Assembly: GCA_021018995.1 (NCBI GenBank)
Contig: CM037588.1
Coordinates: 35,585,000 to 35,648,999, forward strand
Direction: 5' to 3'
Origin: Chloranthus sessilifolius
Taxonomy: Eukaryota; Streptophyta; Magnoliopsida; Chloranthales; Chloranthaceae
DNA: 64,000 bases
Shown here: positions 1-10,724 of the stretch, one piece after another
How the letters are laid out: each line of letters starts with the position of its first letter
How positions within the stretch are numbered: the first letter of the stretch is position 1
Notes under the pieces: model-generated
Database searches by the model: none
The model's input: the letters and a program-made list of their open reading frames with translations, nothing else
What the model was told of the DNA's origin: nothing
Translations under genes and position numbers: made by a program

Positions 1-390
1 TCAGTTCCCACGGGTGATACTGTGAACGCACTCACCGTGTGCAAGTCAGTGATAGTGGCAGTGGAAGAACACGAGACACAGGCAGATTTGATTCTGTTAG
101 ATATGAAGGGATTTGACGTCATTATGGGAATGGACTGGCTATCCGCATACCGCGCAAGTGTGGATTGCCTTCGGAAGATAGTGGTTTTTCGTCCACCTAA
201 GCGACGGTCATTTAGATTCCTTGGGAAAAATCTAAGGTGGCCCCGTTGATATCCGCGATTCGGGCGGAAAAGATGATGAAGAATGGTTGCAGCGGATATG
301 TGGCTTTTCTACAAGAACAACGGGAAGAAACAAATGTGCTATCCGATATTCTTGTCGTGTGTGAGTATCCCGATGTATTTCCGGAAGAAT
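1..390 (+). pseudogene. T1-a retropepsin-like protease region
   Basis: This is the remnant of the aspartic protease that matures Gag-Pol. The block with D-V-I-M-G-M-D-W-L near positions 115-140 and the run S-V-D-C-L that follows are typical of the C-terminal half of Tekay-type retropepsins. The N-terminal half with the catalytic D-S/T-G is outside the window. It leads directly into reverse transcriptase. Fossil. Confidence 0.8.
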
Positions 391-1680
391 TGCCTGGATT
401 ACCACCAGTTAGAGAGGTTGAGTTTGCAATTAATTTAGCTCCAGGCACAGAACCAGTATCTAAGGCTCCGTATCGGATGGCTCCAACAGAATTGCAAGAG
501 TTGAAGGAACAAGCGCAAGAACCGCTGACAAGGGTTTATTCGGCCAAGTGTGTCTCCTTGGGGAGCACCGGTGTTGTTTGTCAGGAAGAAAGATGGTTCA
601 ATGCGCTTATGCATTGATTATCGGCAATTGAATAAGTTGACGATTAAGAATGGTTACCCGCTTCCTAGGATCGATGATCTATTGATCAATTGCAAGGGCG
701 AGGTTCTTCTGAAGATTGACTTGAGATCGAGTTACCATCAATTACGGGTCAAGAGGCGAAGATGTGGAGAAGGCGGCGTTGAGAACGGATATGGGCACTA
801 TGAGTTCTTAGTTATGCCATTTGGATTGTGAATGCACCCGCATCATTTATGGACCTGATGAATCGTATATTTAAACCACACTTGGACAAGTCGGTGGTTG
901 TTTTCGTAGACGACATTCTTGTCTATTCCAAGACAAAGGAGGAACACGAAGAACATCTACATGTGGTTTTGCGGACCCTTAGAGAACACAAATTATACGC
1001 AAAGCTCGGCAAGTGCGAGTTTTGGTTGAACCAAGTGAGTTTCTTAGGCCATATCGTCTCCGCAAAGGGTATAACGGTAGATCCCACAAAGATCGAGGCG
1101 GTTGTGAATTGGGAACAGCCTAAGACAGTGACAGAGGTCCGTAGTTTTCTTGGTTTGGCAGGGTACTACAGGCGGTTTGTAGAAGGATTCTCTAAACTAT
1201 CGAGTCCGCTTACTCAGCTCACAAAGAAAAGTGCTAAGTTTGATTGGACGGAACAATGTGAGAAGAGTTTCCAGGAATTGAAGACGCGGCTAACTACAGC
1301 ACCAGTGCTAGCTATACCTTCTGGCAGAGGAGGTTTTGCTATCTACAGCGACGCATCGTATAGTGGGTTAGGTTGCGTCCTCAACCAGCATAAGAAGGTT
1401 ATCGCATATGGCTCTAGACAACTGAAGGAACATGAGAAGAATTACCCGACTCACGACTTGGAGTTAGCAGCGGTGATCTTTGCTCTGAAAATTTGGAGGC
1501 ACTACTTATACGGTGAGACATTTGACATCTACACCGACCACAAAAGCCTGAAGTACTTGTTTACACAAAAGGACTTGAACATGCGACAATAGCGGTGGAT
1601 GGAGTTCTTAAAGACTACGATTGTTCCATCCAAGTATCACCTGGAAAAGCCAATGTGGTGGCGGATGCTCTGACGAGCGA
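391..1680 (+). pseudogene. T1-a reverse transcriptase and RNase H, broken
   Basis: These are remnants of the domains that copy element RNA into DNA and remove the RNA strand. Reverse transcriptase shows C-I-D-Y-R-Q-L-N near 612, the active-site motif F-V-D-D-I-L-V-Y near 900-930, and the thumb signature [11 protein letters not shown] near 1145. RNase H follows, with Y-S-D-A-S-Y near 1340, the H-D-L-E-L-A-A segment near 1450 and Y-T-D-H-K-S-L-K near 1530. The order and motifs fit plant chromoviruses. The region has several breaks. T1-b carries a close relative. Confidence 0.9.
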
Positions 1681-1959
1681 AGTCTTGACTCGGTTGGCAC
1701 ATTTGATCACCGAGTGCAAAGGTGGCATTTATTGGAAGACACGGCCTTATGTGATATCGTTGATTGATGTTAAGGGTTCAAGTACTTTGATGGCCACCAT
1801 TGTGATCGGCCCACCTTGTTTGACAATATCGTAAACTCCAAATGGTCGATGCGAGAACTCATGACGATTAGAAGAGATGTGATCAATGGGATAAGGCCTG
1901 ATTTTTCTATTAAGGATGATGGTACCTTGCTATTTCGAGATCGGACATGCATACCGGAT

Positions 1960-2820
1960 ACAAAAGATCTAAAGGACACAATTTTGGAAGAAGCGCATAA
2001 ATCTACGTATGCTATACATCCGGGTAGCACCAAGATGTACCAAGATCTCAAGCGAAGTTTTTGGTGGAAGGATTAAAGAAGGATGTGGCAGAGTATGTTT
2101 CTCGGTGTTTGGTCTGCCAACAAGTGAAAGTAGATCATCGGAATCCAGCAGGTTTGTTACAACCCTTGCCAGTACCAGAGTGGGAATGGGAAGCCATTTC
2201 TATGGACTTTATTCTAGGATTACCGAGTACACTGAGAAAGAACAATGCAATTTGGGTTATTGTTGACCGTTTGGCCGAAATCACACATTTTTACGCGTAT
2301 CGGACTACAATTCTGACCAACAAACTAGCCAAGTTATATTTGAAAGAAATAGTTCGATTGCATGGCATACTGTCGATGTCGTGTGTGATAGAGATCCTCT
2401 GTATACGTCGCAGTTTTGGCGACGGTTCCAAGAAGGCATGGGTACAAAATTAGAGTTCAGCTCAGCGTTTCATCCTCAGACAGATGGGCAGACTGAGAGA
2501 GTGAACCAGATCATAGAGGATATGTTACGCACATGCATGTTAGACTTTCATGGCTCATGGGATCGGCACTTACCTCGATCGAGTTCGCGTACAATAACGA
2601 CTATCGATCGAGCATTGGGATGGCACCTTATGAAGCCTTATATGGACGTCGATGCAAATCTCCATTGAACTGGGAAGAAATCGGCGAGAAGCTTGTCTTG
2701 GGACCAGAAATGGTGGATAGTACCACTGAAACGGTTAGAGTAATACGTGAAAGGTTGAAAATGGCCCAAAGTCGCCAAAAGAGCTATGCCGATCTTCACC
2801 GAACACAAGTGGAATTTCAG
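1960..2820 (+). pseudogene. T1-a integrase zinc-binding and catalytic core regions, broken
   Basis: This is the remnant of the enzyme that inserts element DNA into the host chromosome. An HHCC-type zinc-binding segment (C-L-V-C-Q-Q near 2105) precedes the core, which has the strand S-M-D-F-I-L-G-L-P near 2200 and the H-P-Q-T-D-G-Q-T-E-R helix near 2470-2500 that carries the catalytic glutamate. The terminal G-M-A-P-Y-E-A-L-Y-G-R-R segment lies near 2620-2650. Domain order is normal for Ty3/gypsy. Fossil with several breaks. Confidence 0.85.
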
Positions 2821-2894
2821 GTATAATAAATTACATTAATGATATATGACCATGGTTAAAATCAAACTACGAAAGAATTGACCCTCGTTTATAG
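2821..2894 (+). other. GT...AG-bounded AT-rich segment in T1-a pol, candidate intron
   Basis: A 74-nt AT-rich stretch begins GTATAA and ends TTTATAG. It lies between the integrase and the GPY/F-chromodomain blocks. T1-b has an equivalent segment at the same place (53721-53792) with the same kind of ends. That suggests an inherited element feature, possibly a small intron. No transcript evidence is available here. Confidence 0.5.
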
Positions 2895-3290
2895 GTTGGA
2901 GACAAGGTGTTTGTGAAAATTTCGCCGACCAAGGGCGTCATGCGTTTTGGGAAACGCGGAAAGCTAAGTCCTCGGTACATTGGACCATTTGAAGTACTTG
3001 GACGAGTTGGCGAGGTAGCATATCGGATCGCCTTACCACCGCAGTTAGCAAGCATGCATAACGTATTCCACGTATCCATGCTGCGCCATTACGTACGCGA
3101 TCCGACTCACGTCTTAGATTTCCAACCGATAGAGCTTCAGGAGGATATGACGACGATTGAGGAACCGATTGCTATTTTGGATCGTCGACATCAAGTCCTG
3201 CGGACTAAATTAATCCCACTGGTACTAGTCAGGTGGAGAAATCATTGACGAGAAGCTACTTGGGAGAGCTCAAATCCGTGAGCGATGTCC
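2895..3290 (+). pseudogene. T1-a GPY/F module and chromodomain-like tail
   Basis: This block encodes the integrase C-terminus. The G-P-F-E-V motif near 2985 is the GPY/F module. It is followed by N-V-F-H-V-S-M-L-R near 3060 and a tail (V-L-V-R-W-R-N-H near 3225-3245) that matches the start of a plant chromodomain-like module. In chromoviruses this tail is thought to steer integration toward heterochromatin. T1-b shows the same tail more fully (54107-54169). Fossil. Confidence 0.8.
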
Positions 3291-3496
3291 GCATCTGTTC
3301 ACTTGATAAGAAAGGTAAGCCTCTATACTTCGTCTAAGAATTCGTTGCCATAATTATAGAGTGATGTGTGAGCATGCACTTGATGAATTTCTCTTTTTGG
3401 GAACGCTCTGTATAGCGTGTATGAATCGGTAGTCTCAAAATCCGGACCGTCAATATTAGGGAGACTGATCAGATGAAATGTGGTGATCCTGGCATC
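3291..3496 (+). other. T1-a non-coding stretch after pol
   Basis: No reading frame of note. It is similar to 54180-54370 of T1-b, so it belongs to the element's 3' untranslated region. It separates pol from the palindrome array. Confidence 0.6.
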
Positions 3497-3724
3497 AGTG
3501 ATCGATCTACACGAGCTGGTGATCGATCACCAATGAGCCGTGATCGATCTACACCAAGTGGTGATCGATCACCAATGGCCCGTGATCGATCTACACCAAG
3601 GTGGTGATCGATCTACAAGGGACCCCGTGATCGATCTACACAACTTGGTGATCGATCAATGACTCGGGTTGGGACTTGAAGATTCCCCCGTGATCGATCA
3701 CCAATGGCCCGTGATCGATCACCA
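3497..3724 (+). repeat. Array of TGATCGATC palindromes upstream of the T1-a accessory gene
   Basis: About ten copies of GATCGATC occur in this stretch, most inside TGATCGATCACCAA or TGATCGATCTACA. The core TGATCGATCA is a perfect palindrome. The copies alternate between ACCAA and TACA(C/A) continuations and are separated by short G-rich linkers. The same words are amplified in the LTRs of T1-a and T1-b and before the accessory gene of T1-b. Confidence 0.95.
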
Positions 3725-4038
3725 ATGGGCGTTAAGTTAAAAAGGGAGGGGAGTTTGAAAGGTCATTTGCCACATCACAACTGCAAGAGACGAAAGGGCT
3801 TGCGGTTTCCGACCTTCCCCAACCATTTTCCGACTATTCTCCGACTATTTCGTTCGTTCTCCGGCTCGATTTGAGTGTCGTCGCCTCATTCACGGTAAAT
3901 CTTCCATTTCCTTGATCTTTGATTCCTTTCTTCGCATTTTAACCCCAATCTATACCATGGGACCATACGAAGAATCCTTGGCGTAAGGTACCCACATCCG
4001 CTCGTACTCGGTCAGCCTTCTATTCCAAATCCCCGTCC
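3725..4038 (+). promoter_or_regulatory. Promoter-like leader of the T1-a accessory gene
   Basis: This is pyrimidine-rich sequence between the palindrome array and the accessory gene, homologous to 54516-54746 in T1-b, where a clear TATA box is present. In T1-a the matching place holds an AT-rich TTAAAAAG near 3737. A subgenomic promoter for the accessory gene is an inference from position and sequence type only. Confidence 0.4.
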
Positions 4039-5318
4039 ATGCCACCCATGGCACCGGCCGACCTCTACCCACCCGTTCCCGCATCCGCGCTCCCTATTGA
4101 GCGTGAAGTCCCCAAACCGTGGTGGGCTTCTAAAACCTTCTTACCCGAATACGTGTTTGCGTCCTCACTCTATGAGGACCGACCCGAAATGGTTTGGGCC
4201 AAGGGTTACATACAAAAGCTAGGGCTTAAACCCTTGCTCGCGCCCTTCCATGACCATTATTGCCCACGTATTGTGCGGCTTTTCTTTCAAAACCTCAAAT
4301 GGGGTGATAGTCTCCATCGACTCGTCACAACCATCGATGGCCTAGAATATAAATTTAACCATTTCCATGTCGCGGCGGCACTTCAATGCCCGTCCGCTTA
4401 TATCGAGACATGTGGCCTAGAACCTCCGTACGTCAAGGAGGTACCCTACGCCGATGTGGTCACTAAGATGACCCAAGGACAACACGGTAGGGGCCAAGCC
4501 ATTTCTAAGGCCCAACTACCTGACCGGTTGTGGATGCTTGATACCTACATCAAGTGTGCCCTCAACCCTTTCCTGCACAAGTCCTCACGGACTGGAGTAG
4601 TGCAACAAGCACTATTCTCCGCCTATGAGAACCGTTGGTTCTCTATGGCCGATCTGGTCATTGATGGCATCATAAATGCCAATGACCTGATGTCTGAGAA
4701 GGGGCGATCTGGAGGGAAGAAGCAGATTCCCTATGCACGCCTCGTCACCAAGCTCGTGAAGCGATATCTACGCCCTACGAGGCCTACGTCTTGGCTCCCA
4801 CGAGCCCGTTTGGAAAACAACACTAGGGTCTTCCACGAAAAGGCGAAGAGCTACAACTTGTTGGTTAAGCGTCTTCACGAGGAGGAGGAGGGGCGTCAGC
4901 CGTTCCCTGCGAGAGGTTGATCCACGATGTGCCCGCGACCACGGAGGCGAGCCACCAGGACCACCAACCCGGCCGAGCCATCTGCCCGACCAGCCCTGTT
5001 CCACCCTTGATCGATTCGTCACGCCCACCCCTCCCCACCGTCTTCCTCCCCGATGTCACCGCGATGCTTCGCGAGTTGGTGGAGAGCAACCGCCGCATCC
5101 ATGAGAGGCTGGATGGCGTAGAGGCGTTCCAGAGACAGATGCATCGTCGTTTGGACTATCACGCGGGTATGCATGGGCTAGTCATGCAGCACCTTTATGC
5201 CACGACATCCACGCCGATGATCGCGCACGCCCTTTGCCTGAGGTGGATCCAGCGACTATCATTCACCACCGTCGCGTCCCAAATGACAGCGCTGATAATG
5301 CCCATCGATGCCCCTTGA
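4039..5318 (+). pseudogene. T1-a accessory gene: putative plant transposon protein-like domain plus tail, broken
   Basis: This gene lies in the sense orientation downstream of pol, where Tekay elements normally have only non-coding sequence. The first open stretch is 4039-4920 (293 residues). From about residue 25 to 245 it resembles the domain annotated in plant genomes as 'putative plant transposon protein' (I believe Pfam PF20167). It has a W-W-A-S-K-T-F-L-P-E start, an I-D-G-L-E-Y-K-F middle, the M-A-D-L-V-I-D-G-I-I-N helix and the Y-A-R-L-V-T-K-L-V end. A proline-rich linker and an amphipathic helix (M-L-R-E-L-V-E-S-N-R-R-I-H near 5065-5105) follow. Function is unknown. No catalytic motif is evident. 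T1-b has a homologue. Fossil. Confidence 0.7.
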
Positions 5319-5567
5319 GTACTACATTACTACTATAGCTTATTAGCCATTTATATGTGTACATCTCTCTATTTATATTCCATTGCATATAGCATATATT
5401 CTGTCAATACTTTAATTATTCTTGCCTGATGTATATAAACTCCGTAAGTGTTTTAATTTCCCTGCATGACACATAGACCAATTATTCTATATTAGTTAGC
5501 ACGTAACCTTTAGAACTACAAAATCCCTGAATACACCCCTTTGACATTTTCGAGGACGAAAATTCCT
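5319..5567 (+). other. T1-a AT-rich 3' tail before the polypurine tract
   Basis: This AT-rich stretch has no reading frame and matches T1-b 56165-56411. It ends with a TTTTCGAGGACGAAAATTCC block (near 5547-5566), which directly precedes the polypurine tract in several Tekay-type families, including T2 in this window. Confidence 0.7.
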
Positions 5568-5579
5568 AAGGGGGGATAA
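5568..5579 (+). other. Polypurine tract of T1-a
   Basis: AAGGGGGGATAA lies directly against the TG that starts the 3' LTR. This is the usual primer for plus-strand DNA synthesis. Confidence 0.9.
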
Positions 5580-6330
5580 TGTAACGACCCCGAAAATTAG
5601 AACACGAGCCTGACTGCTTTGATTCGCCTGCCCGGCACGAAAACCAAGGTTGATTCAAAAACTTTAGGGTTATATTAGTTTAAATAATGTGGCACTGTGG
5701 TGAGATGAGAACACGTGTGAAATTTCATCTAGATCCTAGATGTGTAGAGGGTAGGAGGAACACGTTCTTGACAACCGTGTTCATGCTTCACTGAACAGCA
5801 CCAAGGGCAAAAGCAGAATTCTGTTTTAGGGATAGCTTATAGAAGAAGGAAGGGAGACAAAGGAGAGAGATCTTCATTCCTTCTTCTCCTTCATCCTCTT
5901 GCCCTAACTAGTCCATTAACTGAAGATCTGTGCTAAGAGAGTTTCCAAGAGGATTCTTGAGAGAGAAGAATAGGGTTAGCAAGAGAGAAGATGAGGATTT
6001 ATAAGCTAGAGTAGCTAGACCAAGGTGATTGAGTTACCTGGGGTTTGAGATTGGTGTGTGAGACCTTGATCTGTCGAACCAGAGCTGAAGAGCTTCTCGC
6101 CGGATCCGGATCGAGGAAGAGCTCCGAGATCTAGGTTTGAAACCCTCTTTTGGTCATTCGGAACCCCAAGAAACCACGAACAAGGTGAGTTGTGTGGGTT
6201 AAATAGGGTTAAATGAATAGCTTAAAGTGTGTAGTTATGAGGTATTAATGATGATTGAACAACCATTTGTGGAGGGAGATCAAAAATGGATGGGAGGTGA
6301 ACTCCATTAATGGCAAACTTTTACGTCATT

Positions 6331-6715
6331 GGTGATCGATCACCAAAGGGTGGTGATCGATCATCGAGAAAGTTAGATCGATCACCAAGGACCGTGATCG
6401 ATCAATCTGTATAAGTTCGCAGTGGGTGATCGATCACCAAGGTGGTGATCGATCTACAAGTGGTGATCGATCACCAAGGTGGTGATCGATCTACAAGGTG
6501 GTGATCGATCAATCATATAAGGAATTGATGTGGGACGGGGAAGTTTTGAAATTGCATTGGTGATCGATCACCAAGGTGGTGATCGATCTACAGGAGGTTT
6601 GTGGATCGATCACCAAGGTGGTGATCGATCTACAGGAGGGTTGGTGATCGATCACCAAGGTGGTGATCGATCTACAGTGGGTGGTGATCGATCTACAGTG
6701 GGTGGTGATCGATCA
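6331..6715 (+). repeat. GATCGATC palindrome array in the T1-a LTR
   Basis: About seventeen GATCGATC cores lie in 385 bp. The common pair is TGATCGATCACCAAGGTGG followed by TGATCGATCTACA. Every core is its own reverse complement. Translations of this array are low-complexity artefacts of the repeat. Confidence 0.95.
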
Positions 6716-7550
6716 CTCACCCCTGTTTTTGCCTGTCTTGACTTCATGACGTAGACACCCCGGATATTGTGCCGGGTAGTTCTCTGACGTTCCTAACACT
6801 TAATGTACTGTGCATATGGTATAGGATAAACCCTGACACGTCGTAAAAGCTTTGGATTTGCCTAGAAGATAAACTGATCTGAGGTAGGGGAAAATTTAAC
6901 TTAAAGTGCATCTAAATTTAATTGCATGATACCTTAACATTGTATGCTATCTCTGATTTTCGAAAACATGCCTGCATATACATTAAACTCTGATTCCCGT
7001 ATTCCGATATCTGTTTCTGTTCCTTGCATATGCTCTGATAATCTGATTCATGAGGTAATAAGTATGTATTTGATTTGAGGTTTAATATTCAGACGATCCC
7101 CACCGACTCGGCGGTATATCCGTTTCTTGCACAATGTGCAGTTGCTTGAAAATCCTCGGCAAAATTGCACTCCATGTGTGGGGCATTGTTGCATTCCTGC
7201 AAAATTGTTCATTGAACGACGATTGGTTGGGGTTTCCTATCGGCACAAATCTGGCTACCACGTGATATATATATACACGGGAGTTACTTAAGTTAGAGAT
7301 ATGCATGATTTAAGTCATTTAAATATAATAAGCATAGCATTTTGCAGATTCTGAAGTTCTGTTTGCTATTACCAGTTATGCATTCTGATCTCCTGCATGT
7401 TTGAGCATCAATCCATACTCTGTTCAGTTTTGTTTCACTTATCGACTTAAGATATGTTCTGCAATCATGTTTAATAATCTAGATGTAAATTAATCGAATT
7501 TCTTCTACTGAGCTAGGATGTAGCTCACCCTGCTTTCTGAAATCTTTTAG

Positions 7551-7660
7551 GTTCTGAGGCTGCAGTGCCCGGCACCGAGAGTGACCCGGATTATCAGCCG
7601 GATCCCGAGGCCGAGGGAGACGAGGAGAGGCAGACGTCGTGAGACGAGTTATATCCGTAG
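7551..7660 (+). other. Short acidic reading frame near the end of the T1-a LTR
   Basis: This segment follows an acceptor-like CTTTTAG and encodes an acidic stretch with D-P-D-Y-Q-P-D-P-E-A-E. The same place in both T1-b LTRs and in the T2 LTR encodes a related peptide with a common end. The reading phase is compatible with the donor-like site at 6185. Whether it is translated is unknown. Confidence 0.5.
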
Positions 7661-8058
7661 CCTGGGTATTGATGCCCGACATTTTGTACTTTTGATCTTT
7701 TGGATTACTGTGTGCCTGGTGGCCACCTTTGTATAAACAAATGTAGTTCTACATTTATTTATTTTATGTTAGTCCACATTCCATTTCGGAACCACTATCG
7801 GGAACCATTGTTTGGGTGATGTACGTCCATCACCGATGGTTCTTCTTGGTTCCTTTTTGGGAATGTGCATGTTTTTCTTTACATTTAAATATTGTTGACG
7901 TGTATTTAGCGTAGAAATTGCTTGACTCAGACTACCGCTGTTCGGATGTGTCCACCTAGCTTCCGCTGTATGCGCGGACACGTGTGATCGATCCGGGATC
8001 ATCCAGTGTATGATCCTAACGGTACGGGTTTCTGGAAATGGAAATCCGAGCTGTTACA

Positions 8059-8509
8059 GTAGATCAATGGCAGGAGTGTGTATCAGACTGGAGTGTTCCT
8101 GACACTCGTAACATTTCTAAATGTGTTTGCAGCAATCTGATTCTATAGTGGTCCAGAAGTATCCCTGTCGTAGAATTTTCTTAGCGAGCATGTGACTACT
8201 GACGTGGGCACTGCATACTCCCTCATGGATCTCTTTCATGATGTTGATCACCTCCCTCTCAGTAAGGCATCTGAACATGGTGTTGTTGTAAGACCGCTTA
8301 TAAAGGCATTCACCGCAGATGACGTAGCCTGCTACTAGACATTGAATGGTTTGCCTATCCTCTTTGGACGTACCCTCGAGAAAAGTTAGAGTCTCAAGGA
8401 AATTCTTGATATTCGAGAACCAAGGTGGCTCATTATAAGGCTTTAGGGCTGCCTCGATCTGGAGGCAGAAGGCTAGCTCATTCCTCTGCTCGATCATGAT
8501 CTGTTTCAT
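8059..8509 (-). pseudogene. Tat1 integrase N-terminal region, interrupted by T1-a
   Basis: Remnant of the integrase zinc-binding region. H-E-G-V-C-S-A-H-V-S-S-H near 8215-8180 and the following K-C-Y-E-C-Q near 8110 supply the HHCC pattern. It stops at the T1-a LTR end, so the catalytic core lies outside the window if it survives. Confidence 0.75.
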
Positions 8510-8715
8510 CTCAAACCATACGGGATCTCTACCATTGACGCCAAAGTCGCTAACACATCATCGAAGTGATTTCTTATCTGTGGGACATATGAGAATGTCA
8601 CATCCTTGAAACAAGCTATTAGATCCTCGAGGTGCTCATGGTAGGGATCAGTATCTCATCTTTCATCTTCTAATCTCATTCGTCTGCATATGATCAACTG
8701 TGAATCGTCGAATAC

Positions 8716-9396
8716 TCAAAGGTGATTTATGTTTAGATCGAGAGCCACCTGCAGTCCTGCTGCACAGGCCTCATACTCGGCCATGTTATTTGTGCATGAG
8801 AAGTTGAGCTTGATAGAAACCGACACATGTGATCCTCTCAGTGAAATCGAAATGGCGCCAACTCCCTGACCTTCGGCATTTGCTACCCCGTCAAAGTGCA
8901 TTACCCACGATTCCTCTACTTCTTCAGTATCGCCTTCTGTCATGAACAGGATGTCCTCATCAGGAAATTTAGCTTTCAAAGGCTCATAATCTGGCAAAGG
9001 ATTGTCGGCAAGATGATCAACAAGTGCCTGCCCCTTGATTGACTTCTGAGTGACATAAGTGATATCAAACTCTGACAATAAGAGCTGCCAACATGTAGTT
9101 CGTCCAGTGAGAGTCGCCTTATCAAATAAGTACTTCAACAGGTCTATTTGGGCCAGAAGCAGAATGGCTTGGGATAGCAAGTAATGGCGAAGCCTCTGAG
9201 TGGCCCATACAAGAGCTAGGCATGCTTTCTCCAGATGAGAGTAGCATATCTCATAATTAGTAAACTTCTTTATGAGATAGTATGTGGCCTGCTCCCTTCT
9301 TCCCGTTACATGGTGCTGCCCTAAGACATATCCCATCGAGACTTCTATCTTTGAGAGATACATCAAGAGTGGTCTCCCTGGCTCGGGTGGTACCAA
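8716..9396 (-). pseudogene. Tat1 RNase H plus archaeal-type RNase H region, broken
   Basis: The upstream half has the retroviral-type RNase H pattern (Y-S-H-L-E-K-A-C-L-A-L-V-W-A near 9240-9200). After a short acidic linker, a second domain starts with W-V-M-H-F-D-G-V-A-N near 8910 and continues to N-N-M-A-E-Y-E-A-C near 8790, the pattern of the extra archaeal-type RNase H found only in the Tat lineage. Fossil. Confidence 0.85.
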
Positions 9397-10186
9397 TACT
9401 GGTGGATTGAGGAGGTAGCTTTTGATTTTATCAAACGCTACCTGACAATCGTAGTTCCACTCAGCGGGTGAATTCTTTAGAAGTAGCTTAAAGATCGGCG
9501 TGCAGACAGGTGTTAGCTATGTAATGAACCGACTGATGTACTATATCCTACCCAGGAACCCTCTAACTTCTTTCTCAGTAGACGGTGACAGCATTTCCAT
9601 GATAGCCCTAGCTTTGATTAGGTCGACCTCGAACCCTCCCCTGCTAACAATGAATCCTAACAATTTTTTGGACATAGTGCCAAATGTGCACTTCTGTAGA
9701 TTCAAACATAACCTGAACTTTCTCAGCCACTCAATCAGCTTCTTGAGGTTTACCAAGTGATCGCTTTGCTCCGGTGACTTGGCTATCATGTCATCAGCAT
9801 ACACCTCAATTTCTCGGTGCTTCATGACATGAAACAGTGCATTCATATCTCTCTAGTATGTTGTCCCGGCATTCTTCAGCCTGAATGGTATGACACGGTA
9901 CCCAAGGTTCCTCATGGAGTGATAAATGTTGTCTTCTTTCGATCTGCCTTTGCCATCTTTATCTGGTTGTACCCAGAGAATCCGTCCATAAAAGAAAGCA
10001 TCCCGTGCTTAGCAGTGTTATCGACCAAGAAAATAATACTCGTGCATGCAGCTATGGGGGTCCCAACAATAGATTGAATGAGGATTTAATATCCATTACT
10101 TGAAATAATATGGAGAAAGTCATTGGCCCAATCAATAGCTCAAGGTCAACCTCTCCCATTATCTCTCTCCTCGTATTGTCAAAACC
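9397..10186 (-). pseudogene. Tat1 reverse transcriptase region, broken
   Basis: The catalytic strand reads V-Y-A-D-D-M-I-A-K-S near 9805-9775. The thumb has L-G-F-I-V-S-R-G-G near 9660 and ends V-R-G-F-L-G near 9550. The upstream finger region is recognisable only in pieces. Y-A-D-D-M is typical of Tat elements. Fossil with several breaks. Confidence 0.8.
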
Positions 10187-10724
10187 TCAGGCACTTATTC
10201 TTGTGGGTCTCAGCATGCACGGATCTACCCCAATCTTGGTGGCGGTTCTTAGTGAGCATATATTTAGAGCACCATTTTCAATCAAAACCAGGGGGATTAT
10301 CATATTTCCAGATTCCACAGTAATATTAAGGGATTTGGAGTGACTACTTCCCTCATCCGGTAAATTGGCATCCGAAAATGAAATTGCATTTTGAACCATA
10401 ACTTGACCAATTATTTGGTCCAACTTCGTACGGGCTCACCTGCAGCGAAACATGCGCATTCTTTAACATCCCCATTAAAGCTTGAAAATGGAGTGGAGAC
10501 ATCATTAATAGATCCCATACAGTGATGTGAGTTGGCATCCTTCTTCATTGAGTCTCTAGTATATGTTCACGACTCATTTTTTCAAAAGGATTAACGGTAC
10601 TATCTTTCTTTTCCTCTAGTTGGGCTTGTATTGCTGCCAGTGCTTTTGGCTGCTTTAAAATCTTCTCGAATCTCATGACAAAGTCCACTACCCCTTCTCT
10701 GCTATTGCCAGCATTGGCATTTGT
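10187..10724 (-). pseudogene. Tat1 protease region, broken
   Basis: A segment reading L-N-I-T-V-E-S-G-N followed by V-L-I-E-N-G-A-L-N-I-C-S-L (about 10345-10230) matches the retropepsin neighbourhood of Tat elements, in which an active-site aspartate region precedes A-L-N-V-C. The assignment rests on this block and on its position between gag and reverse transcriptase. Confidence 0.6.

Larger units (their letters stand above)
1..8058 (+). mobile_element. T1-a: Tekay/Del-like Ty3/gypsy LTR retrotransposon, right part, broken
   Basis: The order on the + strand is protease, reverse transcriptase, RNase H, integrase, GPY/F-chromodomain, palindrome array, accessory gene, polypurine tract and 3' LTR. 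The window opens inside the protease region, at the position matching about 50910 in T1-b. The pol order and the chromodomain-type C-terminus place it with plant chromoviruses of the Tekay/Del lineage. It is a fossil with several breaks. Its right end falls inside the integrase region of a minus-strand Tat element, so it probably inserted there. Its left end and target duplication lie outside the window. Confidence 0.9.
5580..8058 (+). repeat. 3' LTR of T1-a (about 2.5 kb)
   Basis: It begins TGTAACGACCCC and ends GCTGTTACA, with TG...CA ends, and aligns along its whole length with both LTRs of T1-b. It holds a GATCGATC array (6331-6715), a splice-donor-like AAG|GTGAGT at 6182-6190, an acceptor-like CTTTTAG ending at 7550, and a short acidic frame at 7551-7660. 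Sequence to the right belongs to a Tat element. Confidence 0.95.

Noticed and set aside
6530-6754. Open frame of repeated D-H-Q-G-G-D-R-S-T in the T1-a LTR, with similar ones at 47794-47988 and 57336-57710
   Set aside because: It is translation of the GATCGATC array. All frames and both strands are open because the repeat period is a multiple of three and lacks stops.
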